NCBI RefSeq assembly: GCF_014206875.1
Contig: NZ_JACIJO010000002.1
Coordinates: 1,230,006-1,294,005 of the forward strand
Length of the DNA: 64,000 nucleotides
Source: Algoriphagus iocasae
GTDB lineage: Bacteria > Bacteroidota > Bacteroidia > Cytophagales > Cyclobacteriaceae
Reading direction: 5' to 3'
Part shown: positions 43,101 through 51,359 of the stretch, piece after piece
Layout of the letters: every line of letters begins with the position of its first letter
How positions within the stretch are numbered: the first letter of the stretch is position 1
Program-made: the position numbers and the translations under genes
Notes under the pieces: generated by a model
The model's database searches: none
Seen by the model: only the letters and a program-made list of their open reading frames with translations
What the model was told of the DNA's origin: nothing

Positions 43101-44013
43101 GCGTTTTCCTGTGCGTGTTCGCTATCCAAGAGAATTGCGCGATGACCCTGAAAGCTTGACTAAGATCTTTGTTCCAACTCCTACCGGAGCTCAAATTCCT
43201 TTAGGGCAACTCGTGGATTTTGAGTACAAACGTGGCCCTCAAGCCATCAAAAGCGAAGAGACTTTCTTGGTCGGGTATGTGCTTTTTGACAAAAGAGACG
43301 GGAATTCTGAGGTGACCGTGGTTGAAGATGCACGACAGTTGATCCAAAGCAAAATTGATTCAGGGGAATTGGATGTGCCCGCAGGAATTACCTACAAGTT
43401 TTCTGGTAGCTATGAAAATCAGGTTCGTGCTGAGAAACGGCTGAGTATCATCGTTCCGGCAGTATTGGCCATCATCTTTTTGATTCTGTATTTCCAATTC
43501 AAATCTGTCACTACTTCCCTGATGGTATTCACAGGAATAGCCATGGCCTTCAGTGGGGCATTTATCACACTTTGGTTTTATGGACAAGGATGGTTTGCTG
43601 ATTTTGATCTCTTCGGCACCAATATGCGAGACCTGTTCCAGGTTCACCAGATCAATCTAAGTGTGGCAGTCTGGGTGGGCTTCATCGCGCTTTTTGGTAT
43701 TGCCACTGATGATGGAGTGTTAATGGCCACATATCTGGATCAAAGTTTTGAACGAAATAAAACTGATACTCCAAAAGGGATACGAATGGCTATTGTGGAA
43801 GCAGGTCAGCGAAGAATCAAGCCCGCCGTGATGACTTCAGCTACCACGATCATCGCACTGCTACCTATTTTAACCTCTTCGGGAAGGGGATCGGACATCA
43901 TGATTCCTATGGCTATTCCAGCCTTTGGAGGTATGATCGTAGCAGCTATCACCTACTTTATTGTACCAGTTCTTTACTCCATTCGGGAAGAACGAAAACT
44001 TAAAAAAAGCTGA
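40195..44013 (+). CDS. cusA: CusA-like RND copper/silver efflux pump
   Basis: A 1272-residue RND permease (start LNSIIKYFLENKLVTVLLLI). Typical HME-RND blocks are SSIFGFSSIYIIFNEDTEFYW, IAIAIGTMVDLGIILSENI (helix 4) and FGIATDDGVLMATYLDQ (helix 11). It is about 230 residues longer than E. coli CusA because of an insert at about residues 525-700 that adds several membrane helices (LLILGVGALIYGYTWAGIML, ILAILGVVWLLATYWLPLG). This longer form is common in Bacteroidota. The downstream TolC starts 2 nt later; the matching adaptor is at 51360. Copper is inferred from the neighbours. Confidence 0.92.
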   Translation: MLNSIIKYFLENKLVTVLLLIALIAWGIVTAPFGWKVGSLPSDPVPVDAIPDIGENQQIVFTQWPGRSPQDIEDQISYPLTTYLLGIPGVKSIRSSSIFGFSSIYIIFNEDTEFYWSRSRILEKLSSLPAGLLPEAVQPGLGPDATALGQVYWYTLEGRDEQGNPTGGWDLHEIRTVQDFFVKYGLNAVEGVSEVASIGGFVQEYQVDVNPDALKAYNIPLMKVMEAVKQSNRDVGAKTIEINQAEYLVRGLGYIKKVEDLEEAVVAVEQNVPIRIKDIGVVSLGPANRRGLLDKDGAEVVGGVVVARYGSNPLQVINNLKEKITEIAPGLPKKTLADGRISQLTIVPFYDRSTLIQETLGTLEEALSLEILITILVVIVMVYNLRASILISSLLPIAILMVFIAMRYFGVDANIVALSGIAIAIGTMVDLGIILSENIIKHIDEAPPEQKLVTTIYKGSSEVATAILTAVSTTIVSFIPVFTMEAAEGKLFGPLAYTKTFALIAALIVSLLILPMLAHVFFGFKIKNRRNKLLGNALLLILGVGALIYGYTWAGIMLLLFGIISFAKFYVEKKTVEIPRRIQPIYNQLEIILAILGVVWLLATYWLPLGASHSLFSNVIFVAVLVILILGAFSLLEYNYKRVLTWCLDNKAVFLTIPALLILLGGTIWLGFNTTFGIIPKAASLIGWDIKSSKPWSSIAHTFPGMQKEFMPSLNEGSFLLMPTAMPHSGIAYNRKIIGQLDMLLTNIPEVDLTVGKLGRAESALDPAPISMYENIINYKPEYLLNEKGHKQRFKIDEEDRFIFTTGDTLSNQDAIAQNKPAKNLIPDEEGMYFRNWREHIKSPDDIWKEIIAVTKIPGITSAPKLQPIETRLVMLQTGMRAPMGIKVYGPDLQTIENFGIQLENILKQVPSVKEEAVFADRIVGKPYLHLNINREKIARFGLTIENVQQTIETAIGGMNITTTVEGRERFPVRVRYPRELRDDPESLTKIFVPTPTGAQIPLGQLVDFEYKRGPQAIKSEETFLVGYVLFDKRDGNSEVTVVEDARQLIQSKIDSGELDVPAGITYKFSGSYENQVRAEKRLSIIVPAVLAIIFLILYFQFKSVTTSLMVFTGIAMAFSGAFITLWFYGQGWFADFDLFGTNMRDLFQVHQINLSVAVWVGFIALFGIATDDGVLMATYLDQSFERNKTDTPKGIRMAIVEAGQRRIKPAVMTSATTIIALLPILTSSGRGSDIMIPMAIPAFGGMIVAAITYFIVPVLYSIREERKLKKS

Positions 44014-44015
44014 CA

Positions 44016-45245
44016 ATGAAAACTATCATCATATCATCCCTTTTGTTTCTCGGAGTATTCTGCTCTGCAGCTTCCCAAAGCTTGGAAGATTATTTTCAGC
44101 TAGGAGCAGAAAATAACCCAGGGCTTCAGGCTAAATACAAAGCATTTGAAGCTGCCATGGAAAAAATCCCACAGGTTGGATCACTACAGGACCCCAATTT
44201 ATCTTTTGGCTATTTCCTTTCTCCTGTAGAGACTCGTGTTGGGCCCCAAAAAGCAAGGTTTTCATTGACACAAATGTTCCCATGGTTTGGGACACTGCGT
44301 GCACAGGAAGATGCAGCTGCATTGATGGCTGAAGCGAAATACCAAGAATTTCTAGATGCTAAAAATCAATTATACAGTCAATTGGCTACGGTGTATTTCC
44401 CACTGCAAGAGTCTCATGAGCTGATTGCTCTGGAGGAAGAGAATCTAAGAATTCTTCGCACCTATTATAGTCTGGCTACTTCCAAATTTGAAAACGGCCA
44501 AGGGAGTCTAGCCGATGCACTACGGGTGGATATTATGATTCAGACTTCAGAAACAAATTTGGAGGTACTTCATAAGAAAATTCAATCTACCAACTCCTGG
44601 TTCAACTCACTGCTTTCTAGACCACATGACAGCGAAGTACCCATAAGTGAAAAATTAAATATTTCAGTACAGGATCGAATGATTCTCCCTGATTCCATCC
44701 AGTCCAATCCCATGCTGGAAAGTCTGGATTTGAAAATTCAGGCAAGCGAAGCGAATGAGCGTGTAGCCCAAAAACAAGGTATGCCCAAGTTAGGTGCAGG
44801 TTTGGACTATGTACTTGTGGGCGAGCGAGAGGATATGGTGGTCGCTGACAATGGTAAAAATGTACTCATGCCTATGGTGACAATGAGTCTTCCCATTTTC
44901 CGTGGAAAATACAAAGGGGCCCAAAAAGAAGCTCAGCTGATGCAGGAATCCTATTCACTGGAAAAAGAGGAGCTTACCAATAGGCTATACGGGTCTTATT
45001 ACCGCTACTCCTTTGATATGAAGATACAAGATGATTTGCTCCTTCTCTATGACAGACAAATCAAAACCACCGAACAGACCTTGGACTTGCTGTACAATTC
45101 CTATAGCAATTCAGGGAGGGATTTTGAGGAGGTTTTGAGAATCCAGCAGCAATTACTCGAATTCCAAAAAATGAAATTAAAAGCCATAGTGACATACAAT
45201 ACTTCCCTGGCACAAATCAATTATCTAACCGCTAAAACCTACTAA
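44016..45245 (+). CDS. TolC-family outer-membrane efflux protein (CusC-like)
   Basis: A 409-residue protein with a signal peptide (residues 1-20, ending AASQ) and the two-repeat coiled-coil layout of outer-membrane factors: YFQLGAENNPGLQAKYKAFE in the first half and DLKIQASEANERVAQKQGMP in the second. It forms the exit duct of the copper RND pump encoded 2 nt upstream. It is separate here, unlike the fused version in the neighbouring czc operon. Confidence 0.9.
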   Translation: MKTIIISSLLFLGVFCSAASQSLEDYFQLGAENNPGLQAKYKAFEAAMEKIPQVGSLQDPNLSFGYFLSPVETRVGPQKARFSLTQMFPWFGTLRAQEDAAALMAEAKYQEFLDAKNQLYSQLATVYFPLQESHELIALEEENLRILRTYYSLATSKFENGQGSLADALRVDIMIQTSETNLEVLHKKIQSTNSWFNSLLSRPHDSEVPISEKLNISVQDRMILPDSIQSNPMLESLDLKIQASEANERVAQKQGMPKLGAGLDYVLVGEREDMVVADNGKNVLMPMVTMSLPIFRGKYKGAQKEAQLMQESYSLEKEELTNRLYGSYYRYSFDMKIQDDLLLLYDRQIKTTEQTLDLLYNSYSNSGRDFEEVLRIQQQLLEFQKMKLKAIVTYNTSLAQINYLTAKTY

Positions 45246-45247
45246 TT

Positions 45248-45706
45248 ATGAAAAGCAAAAGCTATGTAAAATTCGCAGCAATGATGGCAGTTTCATTCGT
45301 CATTATGTATGCAGTCATGTTTTTGAATGCAGATCTTTTCGAGCATGTCATGCTCAGTACCACCAGAACCTATATGACCATTTTGATGATTGCTCCTATG
45401 GCAATCTCCATGATGTTATTTATGTGGGGAATGTACGAGAACAAAAAAGTCAACTACCTGATCCTAGGCTCCGCGCTGATCATCTTCATAGGCACATTGA
45501 CTATGCTAAGAAATCAGACTTTGATCGCAGATGTGCAGTGGATGAAAGCAATGATCCCACATCACTCTTCAGCAATCATGGTAAGCCAAAAAGCGAATCT
45601 TCAAGATCCAGAGGCTCAGAAACTGGCGCAAGATATCATTGAGGCCCAAAAGCGGGAAATAGCCCAGATGCAGGATATGATAAAAAGACTGGAGGCTAAA
45701 AAGTAA
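45248..45706 (+). CDS. DUF305 family membrane protein
   Basis: A 152-residue protein with three N-terminal membrane helices (about residues 8-27, 38-60 and 67-85) and a DUF305 domain at the C-terminus. The domain has the family motif MIPHHSSAIMVSQKA with two adjacent His, and ends with QKREIAQMQDMIKRLEAK. DUF305 proteins commonly accompany copper resistance genes and may handle copper at the membrane. It lies 2 nt after the TolC gene and 6 nt before the multicopper oxidase. Confidence 0.88.
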   Translation: MKSKSYVKFAAMMAVSFVIMYAVMFLNADLFEHVMLSTTRTYMTILMIAPMAISMMLFMWGMYENKKVNYLILGSALIIFIGTLTMLRNQTLIADVQWMKAMIPHHSSAIMVSQKANLQDPEAQKLAQDIIEAQKREIAQMQDMIKRLEAKK

Positions 45707-45712
45707 CAAGAT

Positions 45713-48109
45713 ATGATAAAGCTAAACCAATTACCTCATCTAATCACATTGCTTTCCCTTATGGTTGTAACCATGGCGACTGGTTATTCCCAAGAGATAC
45801 CGACGGATACTTCGACCTATACACTTACTTTAAAGCAAGCAATGGTCTCGAAGGCAGGAAAGCCTGTCGCTGCAATGACGGTAAATGATGGAATTCCCGG
45901 GCCAACTCTGCGATTTATAGAAGGAGGCTATGCTGTAATCTATGTCAAGAATGAAATGGACGAAGAGACTTCTGTGCATTGGCATGGCATCTTATTGCCA
46001 AATTTCTTCGATGGAGTACCCTATTTGACAACACCCCCCATCAAGCCGGGTGAAACTCAGAAATATGAGTTCCCACTGAAACAAGCTGGCACCTATTGGT
46101 ATCATTCCCATACCATGCTCCAGGAACAAAGTGGAGTGTATGGTTCTATTGTGATTGAACCTAAGGAGGAAACATTATCCTATGATTCAGAATTAGTGAT
46201 TGTTCTTTCTGATTGGACTAATCAAAAACCCCAAAACGTATTACGGAATCTCAAGCGCGGTAACGAATGGTACAATATCAAAAAAGGAACTGCAACTCCT
46301 TTGAATCAGGTGATTAGTCGAGGCGGATTTGGTGCTCAGCTTAATTTTTGGAAACAACGAATGGAAAGTGCGGATATCGCAGATATCTATTACAATGCAT
46401 TCTTGAATAATGGGGAAACCACTACTGAATATCCAGATTTTAGCCCTGGAGAAAAAGTGCGTGTGCGTTTCATCAATGGTTCAGCTTCCTCTCAGTTCTG
46501 GCTGACTTTCGGAGGTAAGGATCCATTACTTGTCTCAGCCGATGGCCTGGACGTGGTGCCTATCGCTCACAATAAAACTTTTATCGCTATTGCAGAAACC
46601 TATGATTTTATAGTTACGATCCCACAGCAGGGCAAATTGGAAATCCGTGCAACTGTGCAAGATGGTTCTGGACAAACTTCCACCTTCTTAGGAAAGGGAG
46701 ATATTATTTCTGCTCCTGCTGTTCCCCGACCCGATAAAATAGATATGATGATGAAAATGGCGAAAATGGACATGAAAATGGGTGCTCCTGCTATGAAATT
46801 TAAGCCATCTGAGGAGGATCCCAAAGAAATGATGGACAAGTGGGGAATGCAGATGGGTGATGAAATGAATATGGGTGAAATGGATCATTCAAAAATGAAT
46901 TCCACAGACATGGGCACGGATCATTCCCAAATGATGGACAAGAAAAATCGCACTGATTCTACTAGTAAACCTTCTACGAAAAGCATGGACCATTCCAACA
47001 TGAACCATAATGATCCCATGGATAATTCGATGCAGATGAATGACAAGATAGAAATGGGGACATCAATGGATAAAACACCGGGCATGGACATGTTTGCTGA
47101 GTACAATTATGACTACCTCAAGTCCCCTGAGAAGACCAGCTTTCCCACCGGCCGACCTGTTAATGAAGTACTACTGAATCTTACAGGAAATATGTGGAGA
47201 TATATATGGAGTATGAATGGAGTCCCTCTTTCAGAAGCTGATAAGATCAAAATTGAAAGTGGAAAAGTAACTCGAATTACTTTAAACAATCTTACGATGA
47301 TGCATCATCCCATGCACCTACACGGGCATTTCTTCCGGGTGATCAATGATAAAGGAGAATATTCACCGCTAAAGCATACCGTAAATGTACCTCCAATGCA
47401 AAAGATCACTATAGAATTTGAAGGGACTGAGGAAGGTGATTGGTTTTTCCATTGTCATGTTCTCTATCACATGATGGGTGGTATGGCACGCGTGTTCTCT
47501 TACGACACCCCACGTGATCCAAGATTGAAAGGCTTTCCTTTAAAAAAACTCCTCCATGAAACAGACGACCTATTTAATTGGGGGACGGCAGAAGTTTCTT
47601 CTCAAATGCTCGGACTGAACCTGATGTCATCCAATATCAGAAATCAACTGAACCTGAACTTAGAATATGGATACAACCAGAATTTTGAGGCAGAAGTAAG
47701 TTACGAGCGATACCTCTATGATTATTTCAGAGTCTTTGCCGGGGTAAACATGGAAAATGAAATCGAAAAAAGCCTGGATGAAATCAGCACAACGGCCGTG
47801 ATCGGTATTCGATTCCTAACTCCATACCTATTCAATCTCGATGTAAGAATGGACAGTAAGCTGAGACCAGAATTCCGGATAAGCAGAGAGATTATGGTCT
47901 TCCCTCGCACCACCATCTTCGCAAATTATGAATATCAAATGGATTTTGGGTGGACTGATACCCTTCCTGAATCCGGAGAAAACTCAAATTATAAGGGAGA
48001 AACTACTTGGTCTGCCGGAGCTAGCTATATCCTTTCCAGAAATTTCTCATTGATGGGACTTTATGATAACCGTTTCGGTGCTGGTGGGGGCTTAACTGTC
48101 AGATTTTAA
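45713..48109 (+). CDS. CopA-type multicopper oxidase fused to a CopB-like outer-membrane domain
   Basis: A 798-residue exported protein (signal peptide ending GYSQ). Cupredoxin copper ligands are present: H89-W-H91 (HWHGI), WYHSH near residue 133, HPMHLHGHFF, and H580-C-H582 with HMMGGM downstream. Between residues about 345 and 460 is a long Met/His/Asp-rich insert (MMMKMAKMDMKMGAP, DHSKMNSTDMGTDHS, NMNHNDPMDNSMQMND). After about residue 625 the chain becomes an outer-membrane beta-barrel-like CopB domain (LNLEYGYNQNFEAEVSYERY, ending GGGLTVRF). It would oxidise Cu(I) in the periplasm and be tethered to the outer membrane. Confidence 0.88.
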   Translation: MIKLNQLPHLITLLSLMVVTMATGYSQEIPTDTSTYTLTLKQAMVSKAGKPVAAMTVNDGIPGPTLRFIEGGYAVIYVKNEMDEETSVHWHGILLPNFFDGVPYLTTPPIKPGETQKYEFPLKQAGTYWYHSHTMLQEQSGVYGSIVIEPKEETLSYDSELVIVLSDWTNQKPQNVLRNLKRGNEWYNIKKGTATPLNQVISRGGFGAQLNFWKQRMESADIADIYYNAFLNNGETTTEYPDFSPGEKVRVRFINGSASSQFWLTFGGKDPLLVSADGLDVVPIAHNKTFIAIAETYDFIVTIPQQGKLEIRATVQDGSGQTSTFLGKGDIISAPAVPRPDKIDMMMKMAKMDMKMGAPAMKFKPSEEDPKEMMDKWGMQMGDEMNMGEMDHSKMNSTDMGTDHSQMMDKKNRTDSTSKPSTKSMDHSNMNHNDPMDNSMQMNDKIEMGTSMDKTPGMDMFAEYNYDYLKSPEKTSFPTGRPVNEVLLNLTGNMWRYIWSMNGVPLSEADKIKIESGKVTRITLNNLTMMHHPMHLHGHFFRVINDKGEYSPLKHTVNVPPMQKITIEFEGTEEGDWFFHCHVLYHMMGGMARVFSYDTPRDPRLKGFPLKKLLHETDDLFNWGTAEVSSQMLGLNLMSSNIRNQLNLNLEYGYNQNFEAEVSYERYLYDYFRVFAGVNMENEIEKSLDEISTTAVIGIRFLTPYLFNLDVRMDSKLRPEFRISREIMVFPRTTIFANYEYQMDFGWTDTLPESGENSNYKGETTWSAGASYILSRNFSLMGLYDNRFGAGGGLTVRF

Positions 48110-48139
48110 GCATTCAATTAAAACTAAAAGAGCTACACT

Positions 48140-50179
48140 ATGGATCATTCACATCACAGCAGTACGCAACATGCCTCTCCTCATAAGGAAAAGCATGAAA
48201 TGAAAGGAATGGAAGGACATGATCACAGCATGCATCATATGCATATGATCGAAGATTTCAAAAAACGATTTTGGATTTCATTAGTGATCACCTTACCAAT
48301 AGTAGTCCTTGCACCGATGATTCAGAGCCTTGTAGGGTATGAATTCAGATTTGACGGTGATAGATACCTACAGTTTGCACTTTCATCAATAGTCTTTTTT
48401 TACGGTGGCTGGCCTTTCTTAATCGGCATGGTCGATGAATTGAAAAAGAGGAAACCAGGTATGATGACCCTGATAGCATTGGCTATTTCGGTAGCCTACT
48501 TCTATAGCTCCGCAGTGGTATTTGGCTTATCAGGAAAAATGTTCTTTTGGGAGCTCGTCAGTTTAATCGACATCATGTTGCTGGGGCATTGGATAGAAAT
48601 GAAATCTGTTATGGGCGCATCAAATGCCTTGCAAGAACTTGCAAAGATGATGCCCTCCGAAGCAAGGAGAATTAAGGACAATGGAGAATCCGAAGATGTA
48701 CCCATTGCAGAGCTAAAGTCTGGAGACACCATTCTGGTGAGGCCAGGTGAGAAAATCCCAGCTGACGGACAGGTTCTCGAAGGAAGCAGTCATGTAAATG
48801 AATCCATGCTTACCGGGGAGTCCAAGCCTGTAGCCAAGCAAAAAGACGATGAAGTAATAGGTGGGTCAGTAAATGACAACGGTGCGCTGAAAATAATGGT
48901 GAAGCACACCGGTGAAGATTCGTATCTGTCCAAAGTAATCGGGTTGGTGACAGAAGCGCAAAAGACAAAGTCAAACACCCAAAATTTAGCAGATAAAGCA
49001 GCGGGATGGTTATTTTACATCGCTTTGGCAGCAGGGATTATCACGCTGGTAGTATGGTTAAGTTTAGAAAAAGACTTCAATTATGCGCTGGAGCGAATGG
49101 TAACTGTTATGATAATCTCCTGTCCCCACGCATTGGGACTGGCAGTACCATTGGTCGTTGCGATTTCCACCTCTGTATCGGCCAAGCATGGCTTATTGAT
49201 TCGCAACAGGACAGCTTTTGAAAACTCTAGAAAACTGACCACCATCATATTTGATAAGACTGGAACCTTGACAAAGGGGGAATTTGGAGTGACTCGATTC
49301 AAAAGTGTAAATGCAGAAACTGACGATCAAGAATTACTTGCCATCGCAGCTGCTCTTGAAAATAATTCTGAGCATCCTATAGCTGCTGGAATAGTTAGGA
49401 AATCCAAAGAACTAGATCTGAAACTTGACAAGGCAGAAAACTTCCAGAATATCACTGGAATGGGTATAGAAGCTAATCTCAATGAAAAAGAAATCAGCAT
49501 TTTAAGCCCTGGAGGATTAAAACAAAAAGGAATCGAACAACCAGAAGGAGCTTTTAAAACAGAAGACGAAACTGTGGTTTTTGTTCTTTCGGATGAAAAA
49601 CTAATCGGCTTCATCGCATTGGCAGATGAAATTCGAGAGGAATCCAAAGAGGCAATAGATACCCTCAAAAAGCAAGGGATAAAAGTTCTTATGGCAACAG
49701 GGGACAATGAAATAGTTGCAAAGGCTGTAAGTGAAACGCTGGGTTTGGATGGCTACTATGCCGAGGTAATGCCAGAAGACAAGCAAAAGATTATTAAAAA
49801 CCTTCAGGGGAAAGGTGAATTCGTCGCAATGACCGGAGATGGAGTGAATGATGCACCTGCTTTGGCTCAGGCAGATGTGGGAATCGCAGTGGGCTCAGGA
49901 ACTGACGTTGCTGCTGAAACTGCCGATATCATTTTGGTCAATAGTAATCCAAAAGACATTGCCAATTTAATCCTTTTCGGGACGGCCACTTACAGAAAAA
50001 TGATGCAGAATATCTGGTGGGCGGCAGGCTACAATATCGTGGCAGTACCTCTGGCTGCAGGAGTATTAGCAGGTGTAGGAATTATTCTTAGCCCTGCAAT
50101 CGGTGCAGCTTTGATGAGCCTCAGTACTGTGATCGTAGCACTTAACGCACAATTATTAAAAAGACAAATTAAATCCTAA
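48140..50179 (+). CDS. CopB-type copper-exporting ATPase (P1B-3, CPH motif)
   Basis: A 679-residue P-type ATPase. The first 40 residues are a His/Met-rich metal-binding tail (MDHSHHSSTQHASPH, HDHSMHHMHM) instead of an HMA domain. The membrane motif is C328-P-H330, the mark of subgroup P1B-3 (CopB, Cu(II)/Cu(I)). D372 in DKTGTLTKGE is the phosphorylated residue; TGES and GDGVNDAPA are intact. It removes copper from the cytoplasm. The start is 30 nt after the oxidase stop, in the same copper operon. Confidence 0.92.
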   Translation: MDHSHHSSTQHASPHKEKHEMKGMEGHDHSMHHMHMIEDFKKRFWISLVITLPIVVLAPMIQSLVGYEFRFDGDRYLQFALSSIVFFYGGWPFLIGMVDELKKRKPGMMTLIALAISVAYFYSSAVVFGLSGKMFFWELVSLIDIMLLGHWIEMKSVMGASNALQELAKMMPSEARRIKDNGESEDVPIAELKSGDTILVRPGEKIPADGQVLEGSSHVNESMLTGESKPVAKQKDDEVIGGSVNDNGALKIMVKHTGEDSYLSKVIGLVTEAQKTKSNTQNLADKAAGWLFYIALAAGIITLVVWLSLEKDFNYALERMVTVMIISCPHALGLAVPLVVAISTSVSAKHGLLIRNRTAFENSRKLTTIIFDKTGTLTKGEFGVTRFKSVNAETDDQELLAIAAALENNSEHPIAAGIVRKSKELDLKLDKAENFQNITGMGIEANLNEKEISILSPGGLKQKGIEQPEGAFKTEDETVVFVLSDEKLIGFIALADEIREESKEAIDTLKKQGIKVLMATGDNEIVAKAVSETLGLDGYYAEVMPEDKQKIIKNLQGKGEFVAMTGDGVNDAPALAQADVGIAVGSGTDVAAETADIILVNSNPKDIANLILFGTATYRKMMQNIWWAAGYNIVAVPLAAGVLAGVGIILSPAIGAALMSLSTVIVALNAQLLKRQIKS

Positions 50180-50251
50180 ATAAACGTGCTTTACTTATAA
50201 TTCCCTGTGAGCAACTAAATCAATTAAGTAACCAATTTAAAATTCAAAATT

Positions 50252-50860
50252 ATGAAAACTCAAAAATCAATTTTATCGCTGGCACTCATTGCCGGACTGG
50301 CAATTTCCCTTATCGCCTGTGGAGAGAAAAAACTAGATGACCACGCTGAAGGATCAGAAGAACATAACCATAAGGCTATGTCTGAAACTATAGAAAATAT
50401 GGATCAAGAAATGACCATGGCCGGAACTGCTTCTAAAACAGAACTTATTAACGAATACTTGGAAATTAAGAAAGCTCTAAGTGCCAACAACAAAGAGGAT
50501 GCTGCCAAAGCAGCATCCAAACTTGCTGAAAATGCCAAAACGATCTCTTTCGATCAGGTATCTACTGATAATAAAACAACTGTAAATGAAATTCTTGAAG
50601 TTATTCAAAAACACAGCGAACACATTGCCAAAAGTGAAATGGATCATCAGATTGAACATTTTCAGGCCATGGGTAAGGATTTTGAAGATCTACTGGCCAT
50701 TGTAGGTTCGGACAGAAAACTTTATGAGCAATACTGCCCAATGTACAATAATAATGAGGGGGGTATGTGGCTGAGTGATTCAGAAGAAATTGTTAATCCT
50801 TTGTTTGCTGGAAAGATGCAAACCTGTGGTTCTGTTAAAAAAGTAATTGACGTCGGGTGA
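50252..50860 (+). CDS. DUF3347 lipoprotein
   Basis: A 202-residue lipoprotein (lipobox LIACGE, Cys23) with a short His-rich leader (DDHAEGSEEHNH) and a DUF3347 domain: LINEYLEIKKALSANNKEDA, then YEQYCPMYNNNEGGMWLSDS, then NPLFAGKMQTCGSVKKVI. The conserved Cys, Met and His suggest copper binding in the periplasm, like a CusF substitute. The same domain forms the C-terminus of the adaptor at 51360. Its last codons overlap the next gene by GTGA. Confidence 0.88.
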   Translation: MKTQKSILSLALIAGLAISLIACGEKKLDDHAEGSEEHNHKAMSETIENMDQEMTMAGTASKTELINEYLEIKKALSANNKEDAAKAASKLAENAKTISFDQVSTDNKTTVNEILEVIQKHSEHIAKSEMDHQIEHFQAMGKDFEDLLAIVGSDRKLYEQYCPMYNNNEGGMWLSDSEEIVNPLFAGKMQTCGSVKKVIDVG

Positions 50861-51303
50861 AAAAGGCAACCTTGGTTTACTTGTTTATACTCATAATTGT
50901 ATTGGTGGGAATTCAATTCATTCCCACCAACCACAATCCAAACATACCTGCAGGTCCAGATGACTTTCTGATTCTCAATAATACCCCAGTCCAGATAGGA
51001 AAGATGCTTAAAACATCGTGCTACAACTGTCATAGTGAACAGATCAACTACCCTTGGTACAGTAATTTTCAGCCAGCAGGCTGGCTATTAGATAAGCATA
51101 TCCGAGAGGGAATGGCAGAGTTAAATTTCTCAGAATTTGGTAATCTATCTGGGCGGATGAAAAAGATGAAATTGGAAAGTATGATCAAACAAATTGAGCA
51201 AGAAAAAATGCCTATCCCTTCTTATACACTGATTCACAGAGATGCAATATTGTCTGATTCTGAACGGAAGGAGCTTACAACTTATTTAAAAACTCTGAAT
51301 TAA
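50857..51303 (+). CDS. Haem-binding domain protein
   Basis: A 148-residue protein starting at a GTG that overlaps the previous stop (GTGA). One N-terminal membrane helix (LVYLFILIIVLVGIQFI) anchors a periplasmic haem-binding domain with CYNCHSEQINYPWY, the CxxCH attachment site, followed by NFQPAGWLLDKHIREG with a possible distal ligand. This Haem_bd family is frequent in Bacteroidota near c-type cytochromes. In the copper operon it may carry electrons for Cu(I) oxidation or reduction; that is inference. Confidence 0.85.
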   Translation: MKKATLVYLFILIIVLVGIQFIPTNHNPNIPAGPDDFLILNNTPVQIGKMLKTSCYNCHSEQINYPWYSNFQPAGWLLDKHIREGMAELNFSEFGNLSGRMKKMKLESMIKQIEQEKMPIPSYTLIHRDAILSDSERKELTTYLKTLN

Positions 51304-51359
51304 CCCTAAAATCTACATATGGAGAGGCCTCTTGGATAGATTAAAAATAGATCGCAAAA

